A stretch of 62,673 nucleotides of DNA from Hyphomicrobiales bacterium (lineage in GTDB: Bacteria; Pseudomonadota; Alphaproteobacteria; Rhizobiales; Rhizobiaceae), in contig UBQW01000067.1 of the NCBI GenBank assembly GCA_900467745.1, positions 1-62,673 on the forward strand, written 5' to 3'. Both the position numbers and the translations under genes were made by a program. Every line of letters starts with the position of its first letter. Positions within the stretch are counted from its first letter, which is position 1. This document shows, in pieces, positions 44,427 to 53,396 of this stretch. The notes under the pieces were generated by a model. That model had not been told where the DNA came from. It did not search any database and saw only the letters and a list, made by a program, of their open reading frames with translations.

Positions 44427-45437
44427 ATGAACAATGTCTACCTAACCTACGCCGCAAAACGGCTCGGCCAGGCTGCCGTCGTCATCCTGCTGGCCTATGT
44501 GTTCACCTTCGTAGTCGTCAGCATCCTGCCTGGCGACCCGATCACCAGCGTCTTGCGCAACCCGCAAAACGGCTTCAGCGAAGAAGAAATCGCCGAGATC
44601 ATCGCCGCGCAGGGGCTGGACAAACCTGTCATCGTGCAGCTGTGGAACGCGCTTTCCGGCTTCCTGACTGGCGATCTCGGTATATCGATGCGCTCCAACA
44701 GGCCGGTCGCCACCCTGATCAGCGAGGTGCTGCCCTCGACGCTCATCCTGGCAGCCGCCGGCCTTGCGGTCGCATTGGTGCTCGCCATGGCGGTCGCCTA
44801 CGGCACCCGCTTCATGCCCAAGCGGCTCGGACAGGGGCTGTTGCGCGGCTTTCCGTCGCTCTTTCTCTCCGTACCAAATTTCGTCATCGGTCTGGTGCTG
44901 ATCCACGTCTTCGGCTTCCAGCTCGGCCTCTTCAGGGTGATCAACCCCGACAGCGCGTGGGCGACCTTCTTTGCCGCCGTCGCACTTGGCATTCCCGTCT
45001 CCGCGCAGATCGCCGAAGTTCTGATCGCCAATCTCGACAAGGAAGCCGAGCAGGAATACGCAGCCGTTGCCCGCAGCCGGGGCATCGGTCCGATGCGCCT
45101 ATTCGTCCGGCATCTCCTCAAGCCCGCCTCGCTGCCGGTCGTCACGGTCGTCGCGCTGACCATCGGCGAGTTGCTTGGCGGCTCGCTGATCACCGAGACC
45201 GTGTTCGGACGCACCGGCGTCGGCAGCCTTGTGCAGCGATCGGTGAGCACGCAGGACTTGCCGGTTCTGCAGGCGATCGTCTCGCTCGGCGCCGTCGTCT
45301 TCGTGCTCGTCAATCTGATTGCCGATCTCCTCTACCCGCTGCTCGATCCTCGCGTGAAACTCCTCGGGACCGCGAAGCGTCGCCCGACAACGGCCGATGA
45401 CAGCGCGCTCGACACGACAACGGCGGTGCATCCATGA
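44427..45437 (+). CDS. Peptide-type ABC transporter permease (DppB-like)
   Basis: 336 residues, six membrane segments. It starts with the typical YAAKRLGQAAVVILLAYVFTF, then VVSILPGDPI, GDLGISMRSNRPVATLI and the EAA loop YAAVARSRGIGPMRLFVRHLL. VFGRTGVGSLVQRSV is a family marker. Its C-terminal tail (about 20 residues) is polar and unusually long. The stop overlaps the next permease by four bases. Confidence 0.94.
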   Translation: MNNVYLTYAAKRLGQAAVVILLAYVFTFVVVSILPGDPITSVLRNPQNGFSEEEIAEIIAAQGLDKPVIVQLWNALSGFLTGDLGISMRSNRPVATLISEVLPSTLILAAAGLAVALVLAMAVAYGTRFMPKRLGQGLLRGFPSLFLSVPNFVIGLVLIHVFGFQLGLFRVINPDSAWATFFAAVALGIPVSAQIAEVLIANLDKEAEQEYAAVARSRGIGPMRLFVRHLLKPASLPVVTVVALTIGELLGGSLITETVFGRTGVGSLVQRSVSTQDLPVLQAIVSLGAVVFVLVNLIADLLYPLLDPRVKLLGTAKRRPTTADDSALDTTTAVHP

Positions 45438-46279
45438 GCCTCGTATCCAACCTCTCCCTCTCGAACGCAGGCTCCGGCCGGCTCGCCGCTCTGCGCCTCC
45501 CTGCCACCGTCCTGCTGTCATTGGCGATCATCGCGATCGTTGTCGGATGGTCGATCGTGCCGCAGCTATTCACCAGCCATAGCCCTGTTGTCGGCGTTCC
45601 CGCCGACAAACTGCTGGGCCCGAGCTTCGCGCATTGGTTCGGCACGGATCATCTCGGCCGCGATGTCTATGCCCGCGTCGTCTTCGGCACCGCATCGTCG
45701 GTCTCCAGCGCGCTCGTCGCCGTCGTCATCGGCGTAGTGGCCGGCGGGTTAATCGGGCTGGTCGCCGGCTTTCTCGGCGGATGGGTCGATATCGTTTTCG
45801 CACGTCTGGTCGACGTACTGCTCTCCATTCCCAAGTTTCTGCTGGCGGTCATCGTGGTTACGGCCATCGGCTTCGAGACGATCAACGCCGCCATCGCGAC
45901 CGGCGTCTCGGCTGTCGCCTTCTTCGCGCGCGTCACGCGCTCGGAGGTCATCAAGACCCGGCAGTCGACCTTCGTCGAGGCCTCGTTCCTGTCGGGCGGT
46001 TCGCGCTGGTACATCCTCTTGCGCCATGTGCTCCCGAACGCCTCGCGCTCGGTATTGCCGCTCGCCGTGCTGCAATTCGGTGAGTCGATCCTCGTCATCG
46101 CAAGCCTTGCCTTCCTTGGCTACGGCGACCCGCCGCCAGCCTCCGATTGGGGCCTGCTGATCTCGATCGGCAAGGATTATCTCAAATGGCCCTGGCTCGT
46201 TTATGCACCCGCTTTCGTCACGATCGCGACCGTCCTCTCTGTGAACAGGATCAGCCGATGGCTTCGCAAAACAGACTGA
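45434..46279 (+). CDS. Peptide-type ABC transporter permease (DppC-like)
   Basis: 281 residues. FGTDHLGRDVYARVVFGTAS, five to six membrane segments, the EAA loop VEASFLSGGSRWYILLRHVL and FLGYGDPPPASDWGLLI identify the DppC family. It overlaps the DppB-like gene by four bases and the ATPase gene by 22 bases, so all three transporter genes are tightly coupled. Confidence 0.94.
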   Translation: MSLVSNLSLSNAGSGRLAALRLPATVLLSLAIIAIVVGWSIVPQLFTSHSPVVGVPADKLLGPSFAHWFGTDHLGRDVYARVVFGTASSVSSALVAVVIGVVAGGLIGLVAGFLGGWVDIVFARLVDVLLSIPKFLLAVIVVTAIGFETINAAIATGVSAVAFFARVTRSEVIKTRQSTFVEASFLSGGSRWYILLRHVLPNASRSVLPLAVLQFGESILVIASLAFLGYGDPPPASDWGLLISIGKDYLKWPWLVYAPAFVTIATVLSVNRISRWLRKTD

Positions 46280-47982
46280 ACACCGCCTTCATCACCCACC
46301 AGGATGCCGTTGTCGCGACCAGCGCGGCACCGCTCCTGGCCGTCGAAAATCTCTCGGTGTCCTATGGACGCCAGGAGGTGGTTCATGGCGTCGATTTCGA
46401 ACTCGGACAAGGCAAGAGCCTCGCGCTAATTGGCGAATCCGGATCGGGCAAATCGACGATCGCGCGCGCCGTGTTGCGGCTGCTGCCGAGTGGCGGCGCG
46501 GCAAACGGGAAGATCATGTTCGGCGGCAAGGACATACTGGCGCAATCCGAGCGTCAGTTCCGGCCGCTTCGCGGACGCAAGATCGGCTTTGTGCCGCAGG
46601 ATCCGGGCAACGCGCTCAATCCCGTTCGCACCATCGGCGCGCAGGCAATGGAGGCGGCGGCGCTCACCGACGAGCCCAACGCGGCGATCCGCAAGGCGCT
46701 CATCCTTGAAACCTTCGCGCAGGTCGGGCTCGACAATCCTGCGCGCGTCTACGAATCCTACCCGCACCAGCTTTCCGGCGGCATGCTGCAGCGAGTGCTG
46801 ATCGGCCTCGCCGTGCTGCCCCGCCCCACGCTTCTCGTCGCCGACGAGCCGACCTCGGCGCTCGACGTCACCATCCAGAAACGGATCCTCGACCTGCTGT
46901 CGCGCCTGCAACACGAGCTCGACATCAGCCTTCTCCTCATCACCCACGACCTGGCGATAGCCGCCGAGCGCGCGGATGCGCTGGTCGTGCTGAAGAACGG
47001 CAGCGTGCAGGAAGTCGGCCGGACACCGACGGTCTTCGCCGCGCCGGCATCCGACTATGCCCGCAAGCTGCATGCCGATGTTCCGGCGCTCAACCCGAAC
47101 CGCTACGCCAGACTTCGCGATCCTGGCCTCGCTCTTCTCAAGGACAGTAGCCGGGCGCCGAAGATCACCGTCGGCGGCGTGACGAAGCGGTTCACGGTCG
47201 ACGGCAAGACGCTGACGGCGGTGGACGACATTTCCTTCGAGGTTGCCGCTGGAACCACGCATGCGCTGGTCGGCGAATCCGGTTCCGGCAAGACAACCAC
47301 CATCCGCCTGCTGCTTGGACTGGAAGAACCCGACAGCGGCGCGATCACCGTCGCCGGCGAAACGGTGACCGGCCAAAGCCGAACCGCGTTGCGCTCCGTG
47401 TGGCGCCACCTGCAGCTCGTCTACCAGAACCCGTTCACGTCGCTCGACCCGAGCTGGAAGGTCGAACACCTCGTTCGCGAGCCGCTCGACAGGTTCAAGA
47501 TCGGCACGCCTCGGGAGCGCGACCTTCGCGTTCGCGAGGCCATGGCCGATGTCGGGCTCGGCGAGCATCTGCTGGGTCGCAAGCCGGGCGCGCTGTCCGG
47601 CGGCCAGCGCCAGCGCGTGGCGATTGCCAGATCGTTGGTGCTCAGACCCGATGTCATCGTGCTCGACGAACCTACCTCCGCCCTCGATGTCAGCGTCCAG
47701 GCCGATATCGTCGAGGTGCTGCTGTTGCTGCAGGCAAAACTCGGCCTGACCTATGTGTTCGTCTCGCACGATCTGGCCCTGGTCCGCCAGCTCGCGCACT
47801 CCGTCTCGGTCATGCGCCAGGGCCGCATCGTCGAGCATGGAACGGTCGCTGAGATCTTCGGGGCGCCGAAGGATCCCTACACCGCGTCCCTGCTGGAATC
47901 GATCCCCGCGGGGATCGCCGAAGCCGCCCCCGCGCCGCGCGGCAAGCTCCGGCCAGTCAAGCGTCAGGAGCAAATCGCATGA
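46258..47982 (+). CDS. Peptide-type ABC transporter fused dual ATP-binding protein
   Basis: 574 residues from an ATG at 46258. Two ATPase domains in tandem: the first with GESGSGKSTIARAVL, the signature LSGGMLQRVLIGLAVL (Met-Leu in place of Gln-Arg at the usual position) and LLVADEPTSALD; the second with GESGSGKTTTIRLLL, LSGGQRQRVAIARSLV and VIVLDEPTSALD. It drives both permeases. The stop overlaps the first luciferase-like monooxygenase gene by four bases, which ties import directly to flavin-dependent oxidation. Confidence 0.94.
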   Translation: MASQNRLNTAFITHQDAVVATSAAPLLAVENLSVSYGRQEVVHGVDFELGQGKSLALIGESGSGKSTIARAVLRLLPSGGAANGKIMFGGKDILAQSERQFRPLRGRKIGFVPQDPGNALNPVRTIGAQAMEAAALTDEPNAAIRKALILETFAQVGLDNPARVYESYPHQLSGGMLQRVLIGLAVLPRPTLLVADEPTSALDVTIQKRILDLLSRLQHELDISLLLITHDLAIAAERADALVVLKNGSVQEVGRTPTVFAAPASDYARKLHADVPALNPNRYARLRDPGLALLKDSSRAPKITVGGVTKRFTVDGKTLTAVDDISFEVAAGTTHALVGESGSGKTTTIRLLLGLEEPDSGAITVAGETVTGQSRTALRSVWRHLQLVYQNPFTSLDPSWKVEHLVREPLDRFKIGTPRERDLRVREAMADVGLGEHLLGRKPGALSGGQRQRVAIARSLVLRPDVIVLDEPTSALDVSVQADIVEVLLLLQAKLGLTYVFVSHDLALVRQLAHSVSVMRQGRIVEHGTVAEIFGAPKDPYTASLLESIPAGIAEAAPAPRGKLRPVKRQEQIA

Positions 47983-49061
47983 CCATCGCCGCATCCGTCG
48001 ACACCGTGCCGGTGGGCTTCCGGCCGAAGCAACGACTGGGTTTCAACACCCGCGTGTCGTTCAGCGACGACACCGGCCCGGCGCAAGGCCTGAGGGATGG
48101 TATCGAACTATTCAGGCAGGCCGAGGCGCTCGGCTATCAATCGGGCTGGGCCTATCAGCGGCACTTCGACCACTATCTGTCCTCGCCGCTCCCCTTCTTC
48201 GCCGCCGCCGGCCAGCACACCAGCCGCATCACGCTCGGATCGGCGGTGATCCCGATGCGCTATCAGGACCCGATCCTGCTTGCCGAAGCTGCAGGCACCA
48301 CGGATCTCCTGATCGGCGGCCGGCTGGAACTGGCAATCTCGACCGGCGCGAATGCGGCCTTCGACGCCCTGTTCGGGACCACCGACACCGATGCGCGCAC
48401 GGAAGCCAAGCGCCGTCAGGCCCGGTTTCTCGCGGCGATCTCAGGTGAGGTCCTTCATACCGTGACCGAGCCCGGCCAGGGTGCCCCTGAAGGCGCCGAA
48501 CTGCGGGTGACGCCGCACAGCCCGACGTTGCGCGCGCGTATCCGCCAGGGCTCGGCGAGCCTGAGCTCGGCCGTGCAGGCGGCGGAGCTCGGCATCGGCC
48601 TGATCTCGGGAACCGTGCTGCACGACCTCGACGAGGGCGAGACCTTCGGCCAGTACCAGGCCCGGATCATCGAAACCTACCGGTCGACCTGGCGCAGGCT
48701 CTGGAAAACCGAACCGCCTCCGGTCGCCGTCGCAGCCTCGATCCTTGTCGGCACGAGCGCCGCCCTCCGCGAGAAATACGCCGCCTACGATCTCGAACGG
48801 CGAACCAAAGGCATTGCCGCATCGCGCCCCAACGGCGCGCTCGCGCCGCCCACGCAATCCGCCGATCTCAGGATCTCACCGGTGTTTCAAGGCTCGCCCG
48901 ACGAGGTGATCGACGCAGTATTCAACGACCCGGGCCTTGCGGCCGCCGACGAAGTGGTGCTGTTCCTGCCGCCCGCCTTCGACCTCAGCGACAACGTCAG
49001 GCTGTTGAGCGACCTTTCCCGCACGGTTGCGCCAGCGCTTGGCTGGACGCCCGGTTTCTAG
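47979..49061 (+). CDS. Luciferase-like flavin-dependent monooxygenase 1
   Basis: 360 residues of the LLM fold (F420/FMN TIM barrel). LGFNTRVSFSDDTGPAQGL opens strand 1; IELFRQAEALGYQSGWAYQR, ITLGSAVIPMRYQDPILLAE and GGRLELAISTGANAAFD are typical. The last 60 residues contain VFQGSPDEVIDAVFNDPGLA. It should use reduced FMN and O2 to oxygenate an organic compound, here probably the solute imported by the coupled transporter. It is not clearly of the SsuD subgroup. Reduced flavin may come from the FMN reductase encoded at 51734. Confidence 0.87.
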   Translation: MTIAASVDTVPVGFRPKQRLGFNTRVSFSDDTGPAQGLRDGIELFRQAEALGYQSGWAYQRHFDHYLSSPLPFFAAAGQHTSRITLGSAVIPMRYQDPILLAEAAGTTDLLIGGRLELAISTGANAAFDALFGTTDTDARTEAKRRQARFLAAISGEVLHTVTEPGQGAPEGAELRVTPHSPTLRARIRQGSASLSSAVQAAELGIGLISGTVLHDLDEGETFGQYQARIIETYRSTWRRLWKTEPPPVAVAASILVGTSAALREKYAAYDLERRTKGIAASRPNGALAPPTQSADLRISPVFQGSPDEVIDAVFNDPGLAAADEVVLFLPPAFDLSDNVRLLSDLSRTVAPALGWTPGF

Positions 49062-49123
49062 CCTCAGGCAGAGCAGACATCGCGACCATGGCCTTCACTC
49101 AAAGCCGCACGGCAGCAAAATAT

Positions 49124-49142
49124 TCTATGTTTTCTATAGAAA
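49124..49142 (+). promoter_or_regulatory. Shared TCTA-N8-ATAGAAA element, copy 2
   Basis: TCTA (49124-49127), eight bases, then ATAGAAA (49136-49142), about 75 bases upstream of the SsuD-like gene in a 157-base gap. It marks a second promoter within the organosulfur region. Confidence 0.65.
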
Positions 49143-49218
49143 TAGAAATACCTCTCTTCATTATCAATTCGCCACTGCGTAACGTCCAAGCACTCGCCGC
49201 CACCATCAAGGAGCTCTC

Positions 49219-50322
49219 ATGACCGCGGAATTCATCAGCGTAAGCTTTCCAAACGCGTCGAACGACTTGAACCCGCTGCCGGATGCTCCCGTCGACCCGC
49301 TTTTTTTGGAACGCTACGCACGCGCCCTTGACGACTACGGCTTCAACTACACGCTCATTCCCTACTCCTCGTCCTCCTTCGATCCCTTCACGCTCGGCGC
49401 CACGGTGCTAGCGCATACCAAGAACATCAAGATCATCGTCGCGCTGAGGCCGAACACGGTCTACCCGACCGTGGCGGCAAAATCGCTCGCGACGCTCGAC
49501 CAGCTGAGCGGCGGCCGCGTGGTCGTCCACTTCATTGCCGGCGGCAGCGACGACGAACAGGCCCGCGAAGGCGACTTCCTCAACAAGGAGGAGCGCTACG
49601 AGCGCCAGGAAGAATATATCCGCATCCTGCGCCTCGCCTGGACATCGAAGGAGCCCTTCGACTTTGACGGGAAATACTATCAGTTCAAGCAATTCCGCAG
49701 CGCCGTTCGCCCCACCAATGGTCTCATCCCGATCTCGCTCGGCGGCTCGTCGGACGCGGCCTATCGCATCGGCGGCTCGCTCTGCGATATCTTCGGGCTC
49801 TGGGGCGAGCCGCTCAAGGAAACGAAGCAACAGATCGAGCGGATCTACGCGGAAGCCGCGAAGGCCGGCCGCACGGATCGTCCGCGCATCTGGGTCACCT
49901 TTCGCCCGATCGTCGCCGAGACCGACGAACTCGCCTGGGAGAAAGCTCACAAGGTTCTCGATCAGTTGACCGCCAACCGCCAGAAAGGCCTGGCGCGCGC
50001 GCCGATCAACGCCGCACCGCCAGCCAACGTGGGCTCGCAGCGCCTGCTCGATATCGCAGCTCGCGGCGACGTGCATGACCGCGGGCTCTGGTATCCGACG
50101 GTGACCGCCACCAACGCAAGCGGCGCGACCACCGCGCTCGTGGGTTCGCCGCGCACCATCGCGGATTCGATCCTAGACTATATCGACCTCGGCGCCGACC
50201 TGATCTCCATCCGAGGCTATGACAATTTCAACGATGCGGTCGACTACGGGCGCTACATCCTGCCGCTGGTGCGCGAGGGCATCCGCGAACGGGATAACGC
50301 CAAGAAGAAGAACGCCGCATGA
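49219..50322 (+). CDS. SsuD-like flavin-dependent monooxygenase (alkanesulfonate-monooxygenase family)
   Basis: 367 residues from an ATG with AAGGAG upstream. The SsuD pattern is clear: IKIIVALRPNTVYPTVAAKS, ATLDQLSGGRVVVHFIAGGS, NKEERYERQEEYIRILRLAW and FDFDGKYYQFKQFRSAV. Family members use FMNH2 to cleave the C-S bond of sulfonates and release sulfite, or oxygenate related compounds. A conserved Cys near residue 54 of E. coli SsuD is not evident here. It starts a transcription unit of a desulfurisation-like set. Confidence 0.9.
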   Translation: MTAEFISVSFPNASNDLNPLPDAPVDPLFLERYARALDDYGFNYTLIPYSSSSFDPFTLGATVLAHTKNIKIIVALRPNTVYPTVAAKSLATLDQLSGGRVVVHFIAGGSDDEQAREGDFLNKEERYERQEEYIRILRLAWTSKEPFDFDGKYYQFKQFRSAVRPTNGLIPISLGGSSDAAYRIGGSLCDIFGLWGEPLKETKQQIERIYAEAAKAGRTDRPRIWVTFRPIVAETDELAWEKAHKVLDQLTANRQKGLARAPINAAPPANVGSQRLLDIAARGDVHDRGLWYPTVTATNASGATTALVGSPRTIADSILDYIDLGADLISIRGYDNFNDAVDYGRYILPLVREGIRERDNAKKKNAA

Positions 50323-50431
50323 TGCATGCAGTCCGGCCGCAGCGCCGGACCGTAGCTCTCTCTCAGCGTCCGCCTGAAAAGCATCCTCACGAGATATTGA
50401 GGATGCTCCCCGACAGCCAGAAGGCCTCAGC

Positions 50432-51613
50432 ATGCCCTATAGCCAGATCGCCCTTGATGACACTGTTCGGCTCCTTGCGGAAGCCGCACCCGAAGCCGAT
50501 CAGACAGGCCAGTTTCCCTGGACCGGCATCCGCGTTGTCCACCAAGCAGGCTTACTCGAGAGTACGGTTTCCAACCGCTACGGCGGCAAGGGCGGTACGC
50601 TGAGCGATGCTGCCCATATCCTCGCGGCCCTCGGCCGGGGCGATCCATCGGTGGCGCTGATCAGCGCCATGACAATCTTCAACCATCTCGGCCAGGCGAC
50701 CAAGAGCCACTGGCCTGACGATCTCTATCGGCGCCTGCTGGCCGAGGCGAAGGAGCGTCCGCTGCTCCTCAATGCCGCGCGCGTCGAGCCGGAACTGGGC
50801 TCACCCGCCCGTGGCGGTCTTCCCGCCACCGTGGCGCGCCGCACGCCAAACGGCTGGTCGATCACCGGCCGCAAGCGTTTTGTGACGGGCGCGCATGGCC
50901 TCACCCATTTCCTCGTCTGGGCGCATACGGACGAACTTTCTGCCCGCGTCGGGACATTCGTCGTGCCGAACGGCCTGCCGGGCATCCGCGTCATCGAGAA
51001 CTGGAAGAGCCTCGGCATGCGCGCGACGGGCTCGCATGACGTCGAATATGTCGATGTCGAGGTCCCCGCGGAAAACGCGCTGGAATTGGTTGACCCCTCG
51101 GTCGCCCAGCAGGACAATCGCGCGCACGCCGCGATGAACCTTGCGCTGACCGCGATCTACCTCGGCGCCGCGGAAGCCGCGCAATCGGCATTCACCCGCT
51201 TCGCCCATGAACGCATTCCCTCCAACCTCGGCCACCCGATCGCGCGGACAGAGAGGTTCGTCACGCTTTCGGGCGAAATCGACCTTCTCGTTTCCGGCGC
51301 CCGCGAGATCATCTTCAGCGCGCTCGCATCGACGGACGGTGCTGCCGAAAGACTGATCCGGGCCCGCCTGATCGCCGGCCGCCAGTTGCGTGAGGCGGTG
51401 CAGCTCGCTGTGCGCGGCCTTGGAAACCCCGGCCTTAATGCCGATCTCGGCATCGAGCGGCATTTCAGGGACGTTCAGTCGGTGCTGGTGCATGCGCCGC
51501 AGGAGGACACGTCGATCTTGATGCTGGGCCGCGCCGCCTATCAGAAATGGAACGCCGAGGAGGCCGCTCGCTTCGAGCGCTCCCCGGTCATACCGGTGCT
51601 CAAGACGGCATAG
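50432..51613 (+). CDS. Acyl-CoA-dehydrogenase-fold flavoprotein (DszC/SfnC-like monooxygenase)
   Basis: 393 residues of the acyl-CoA dehydrogenase fold. Seen are GLLESTVSNRYGGKGG, GRKRFVTGAHGLTHFLVWAH, MRATGSHDVEYVDVEVP, and the C-terminal GNPGLNADLGIERHFRDVQS. The usual catalytic Glu of true acyl-CoA dehydrogenases is not obvious, as in DszC-type monooxygenases, which use reduced flavin to oxygenate sulfur or carbon. Its position between an SsuD-like enzyme and an FMN reductase strongly favours that reading. Confidence 0.85.
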   Translation: MPYSQIALDDTVRLLAEAAPEADQTGQFPWTGIRVVHQAGLLESTVSNRYGGKGGTLSDAAHILAALGRGDPSVALISAMTIFNHLGQATKSHWPDDLYRRLLAEAKERPLLLNAARVEPELGSPARGGLPATVARRTPNGWSITGRKRFVTGAHGLTHFLVWAHTDELSARVGTFVVPNGLPGIRVIENWKSLGMRATGSHDVEYVDVEVPAENALELVDPSVAQQDNRAHAAMNLALTAIYLGAAEAAQSAFTRFAHERIPSNLGHPIARTERFVTLSGEIDLLVSGAREIIFSALASTDGAAERLIRARLIAGRQLREAVQLAVRGLGNPGLNADLGIERHFRDVQSVLVHAPQEDTSILMLGRAAYQKWNAEEAARFERSPVIPVLKTA

Positions 51614-51733
51614 CGAGAAAGCCGCACGGCATCTCGATATCCTCTTGCACCTGAAACATCTGTATGTGCGAACCGGCCTTTCAGACCAGTCGCACCCCTC
51701 GAATAAGCGGGAAGGCCCGTGAAAGGAACTTTG

Positions 51734-52294
51734 ATGAGCAACGATCTTATTGTCGGCTTCTCGGGCAATATCACCCGCCCCTCCAGCACCAAGCGCTTCG
51801 TTGAAAGCGTGACGGCGTCGCTCGCCGAGCGTGCGGGTCTCGATCATGTAGTGTTCGATGTCGAGGATTTCGGCCCGGCGCTGGCGACTGCACGCTCGAT
51901 CGCCGACCTCGATACGAAAGCCCAGACGGCGATCCGCACGATCATCGAGGCAGACGCCCTCGTGATCGGCTCACCGACCTACAAGGGAAGCTATACCGGC
52001 CTGTTCAAGCATGTGATCGACCTGCTCGATCCGGCCGATCTGCGCGGCAAGCCGATCATTCTGACCGCAACCGGCGGCGGCGACCGGCACGCGTTGATGG
52101 TCGAGCATCAGCTCCGCCCGCTATTCGCTTTCTTCGAGGCGTTTGTGGTTCCGACCGCCGTCTATGCGTCGAGCCGGGATTTCACCGACGGCGCCCCCTC
52201 GCCCGCGATCACTGGCCGCGTTGAACAGGCGCTGATCCAAGCCACCGCGCTGGTGCGCAGCCGCTCCGCCCCCTCGGCAATCGCCGCGGAATAG
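51734..52294 (+). CDS. NADPH-dependent FMN reductase (MsuE/SsuE-like)
   Basis: 186 residues from an ATG at 51734. A flavodoxin-like fold with IVGFSGNITRPSSTKRFVES near the N-terminus and the diagnostic ADALVIGSPTYKGSYTGLFK, then VIDLLDPADLRGKPIILTAT and GGGDRHALMVEHQLRPLFAF. It reduces FMN with NAD(P)H and supplies it to partner monooxygenases. It is placed among three candidate partners in this cluster. Confidence 0.92.
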   Translation: MSNDLIVGFSGNITRPSSTKRFVESVTASLAERAGLDHVVFDVEDFGPALATARSIADLDTKAQTAIRTIIEADALVIGSPTYKGSYTGLFKHVIDLLDPADLRGKPIILTATGGGDRHALMVEHQLRPLFAFFEAFVVPTAVYASSRDFTDGAPSPAITGRVEQALIQATALVRSRSAPSAIAAE

Positions 52295-52363
52295 TCGAGC
52301 GTTACCGCATCTGGCGATGCGTTTCTTCGAGATATCAAGGCAGAGCCAGAGGCGGGACTAGGC

Positions 52364-53368
52364 ATGGCGGGACATAGGAAATACGTGGTCGGCATCACCG
52401 ACCACATGTTCGGCACGCCTGACCTCGAGGCGAAACTGTTCGGCGACGCGGTCGAGATCGACTACTTCGCGACCACCGATGAAACGGAGTTTTCGCCGGA
52501 GCGCCTTGCCCGCCTGGACGCGCTGATGGTCTGGGGCGCGCGGCTCGGGGCCGGGAGCATCGCCCATCTGGCGCGCTGCAAGGGCGTGGTGCGCTATGGC
52601 GTCGGCTATGAGAAGATCGATCTTCCGGCGCTTTCGGCAGCCGGCATCCCGTTTGCGAACAATCCCGATTACGGCACCGAGGAAGTAGCCGACCACGCCG
52701 TCGCGATGATGCTCTCGCTGCACCGTCGGCTCTGGGAACACGATGCCCGCGCTCGCGGCTACACGTCCGGCTGGCAAGTTCACAGCCTGAAACCGCTACC
52801 GCGCTCCAACCGTGCGACAGTCGGCGTCATCGGCGTCGGGCGGATCGGCACGGCGGTCGTCAATCGCCTCAAGCCGTTCGGCTTCCGCATCCTGGGCTAC
52901 GATCCCGGCCAGCCGCGCGGCCATGAAAAGGCGATCGGCTACGAGCGCTTCGACCGGATGGACGAACTCCTTGCCGAGGCCGATATCGTGACAATTCACT
53001 GCCCTGTTAACGCCGAGACGCGCGGTTTTCTGGACGCGGAGACGCTGTCGCGGCTGAAGCCTGGGGCGATCCTCGTCAACACTGCGCGCGGCGAGCTGCT
53101 CGATGATCTCGACGCGCTTGAGACCGCGCTGCGAACCCGCCATCTGGCGGCAGCTGCGATCGATACGCTGGCCGAGGAGCCGCCACAAAACCATTCGCTT
53201 CTTTCGGCCTGGCGCAACAGGGAAGATTGGCTCGCGGGGCGTCTGGTGATCACCCCGCACAACGCCTTCTACTCCGATCACGCCGCAATCGAGATGCGCC
53301 ACAACGCGGCGGTGACGGTGAAGATCCTGCTGGAGCAAGGGCATCTTAGAAATCGGGTAGAGGCTTGA
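52364..53368 (+). CDS. D-2-hydroxyacid dehydrogenase, CtBP/phosphoglycerate-dehydrogenase-like
   Basis: 334 residues. GVVRYGVGYEKIDLPALSAA and NNPDYGTEEVADHAVAMMLS open the catalytic domain. The coenzyme domain has RATVGVIGVGRIGTAVVNRL. The catalytic Arg is in VNTARGELLDD, Glu in DTLAEEPPQNH and His in VITPHNAFYSDH. This is the C-terminal-binding-protein branch of D-hydroxyacid dehydrogenases. It is the last gene of the SsuD-like unit, and the second such dehydrogenase in this region, which suggests that a 2-hydroxyacid or 2-oxoacid carbon skeleton is released. Confidence 0.88.
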   Translation: MAGHRKYVVGITDHMFGTPDLEAKLFGDAVEIDYFATTDETEFSPERLARLDALMVWGARLGAGSIAHLARCKGVVRYGVGYEKIDLPALSAAGIPFANNPDYGTEEVADHAVAMMLSLHRRLWEHDARARGYTSGWQVHSLKPLPRSNRATVGVIGVGRIGTAVVNRLKPFGFRILGYDPGQPRGHEKAIGYERFDRMDELLAEADIVTIHCPVNAETRGFLDAETLSRLKPGAILVNTARGELLDDLDALETALRTRHLAAAAIDTLAEEPPQNHSLLSAWRNREDWLAGRLVITPHNAFYSDHAAIEMRHNAAVTVKILLEQGHLRNRVEA

Positions 53369-53396
53369 CGCTTCTTGGTTGGGAAGAGCGCGGGCT

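Noticed and set aside
46426..47994. 522-codon minus-strand frame
   Set aside because: Shadow of the dual ATPase gene; no domain content.
49088..49222. 44-codon frame spanning the gap before the SsuD-like gene and overlapping its start
   Set aside because: No ribosome site, AT-rich section translates to low-complexity residues, and it covers the promoter element at 49124.
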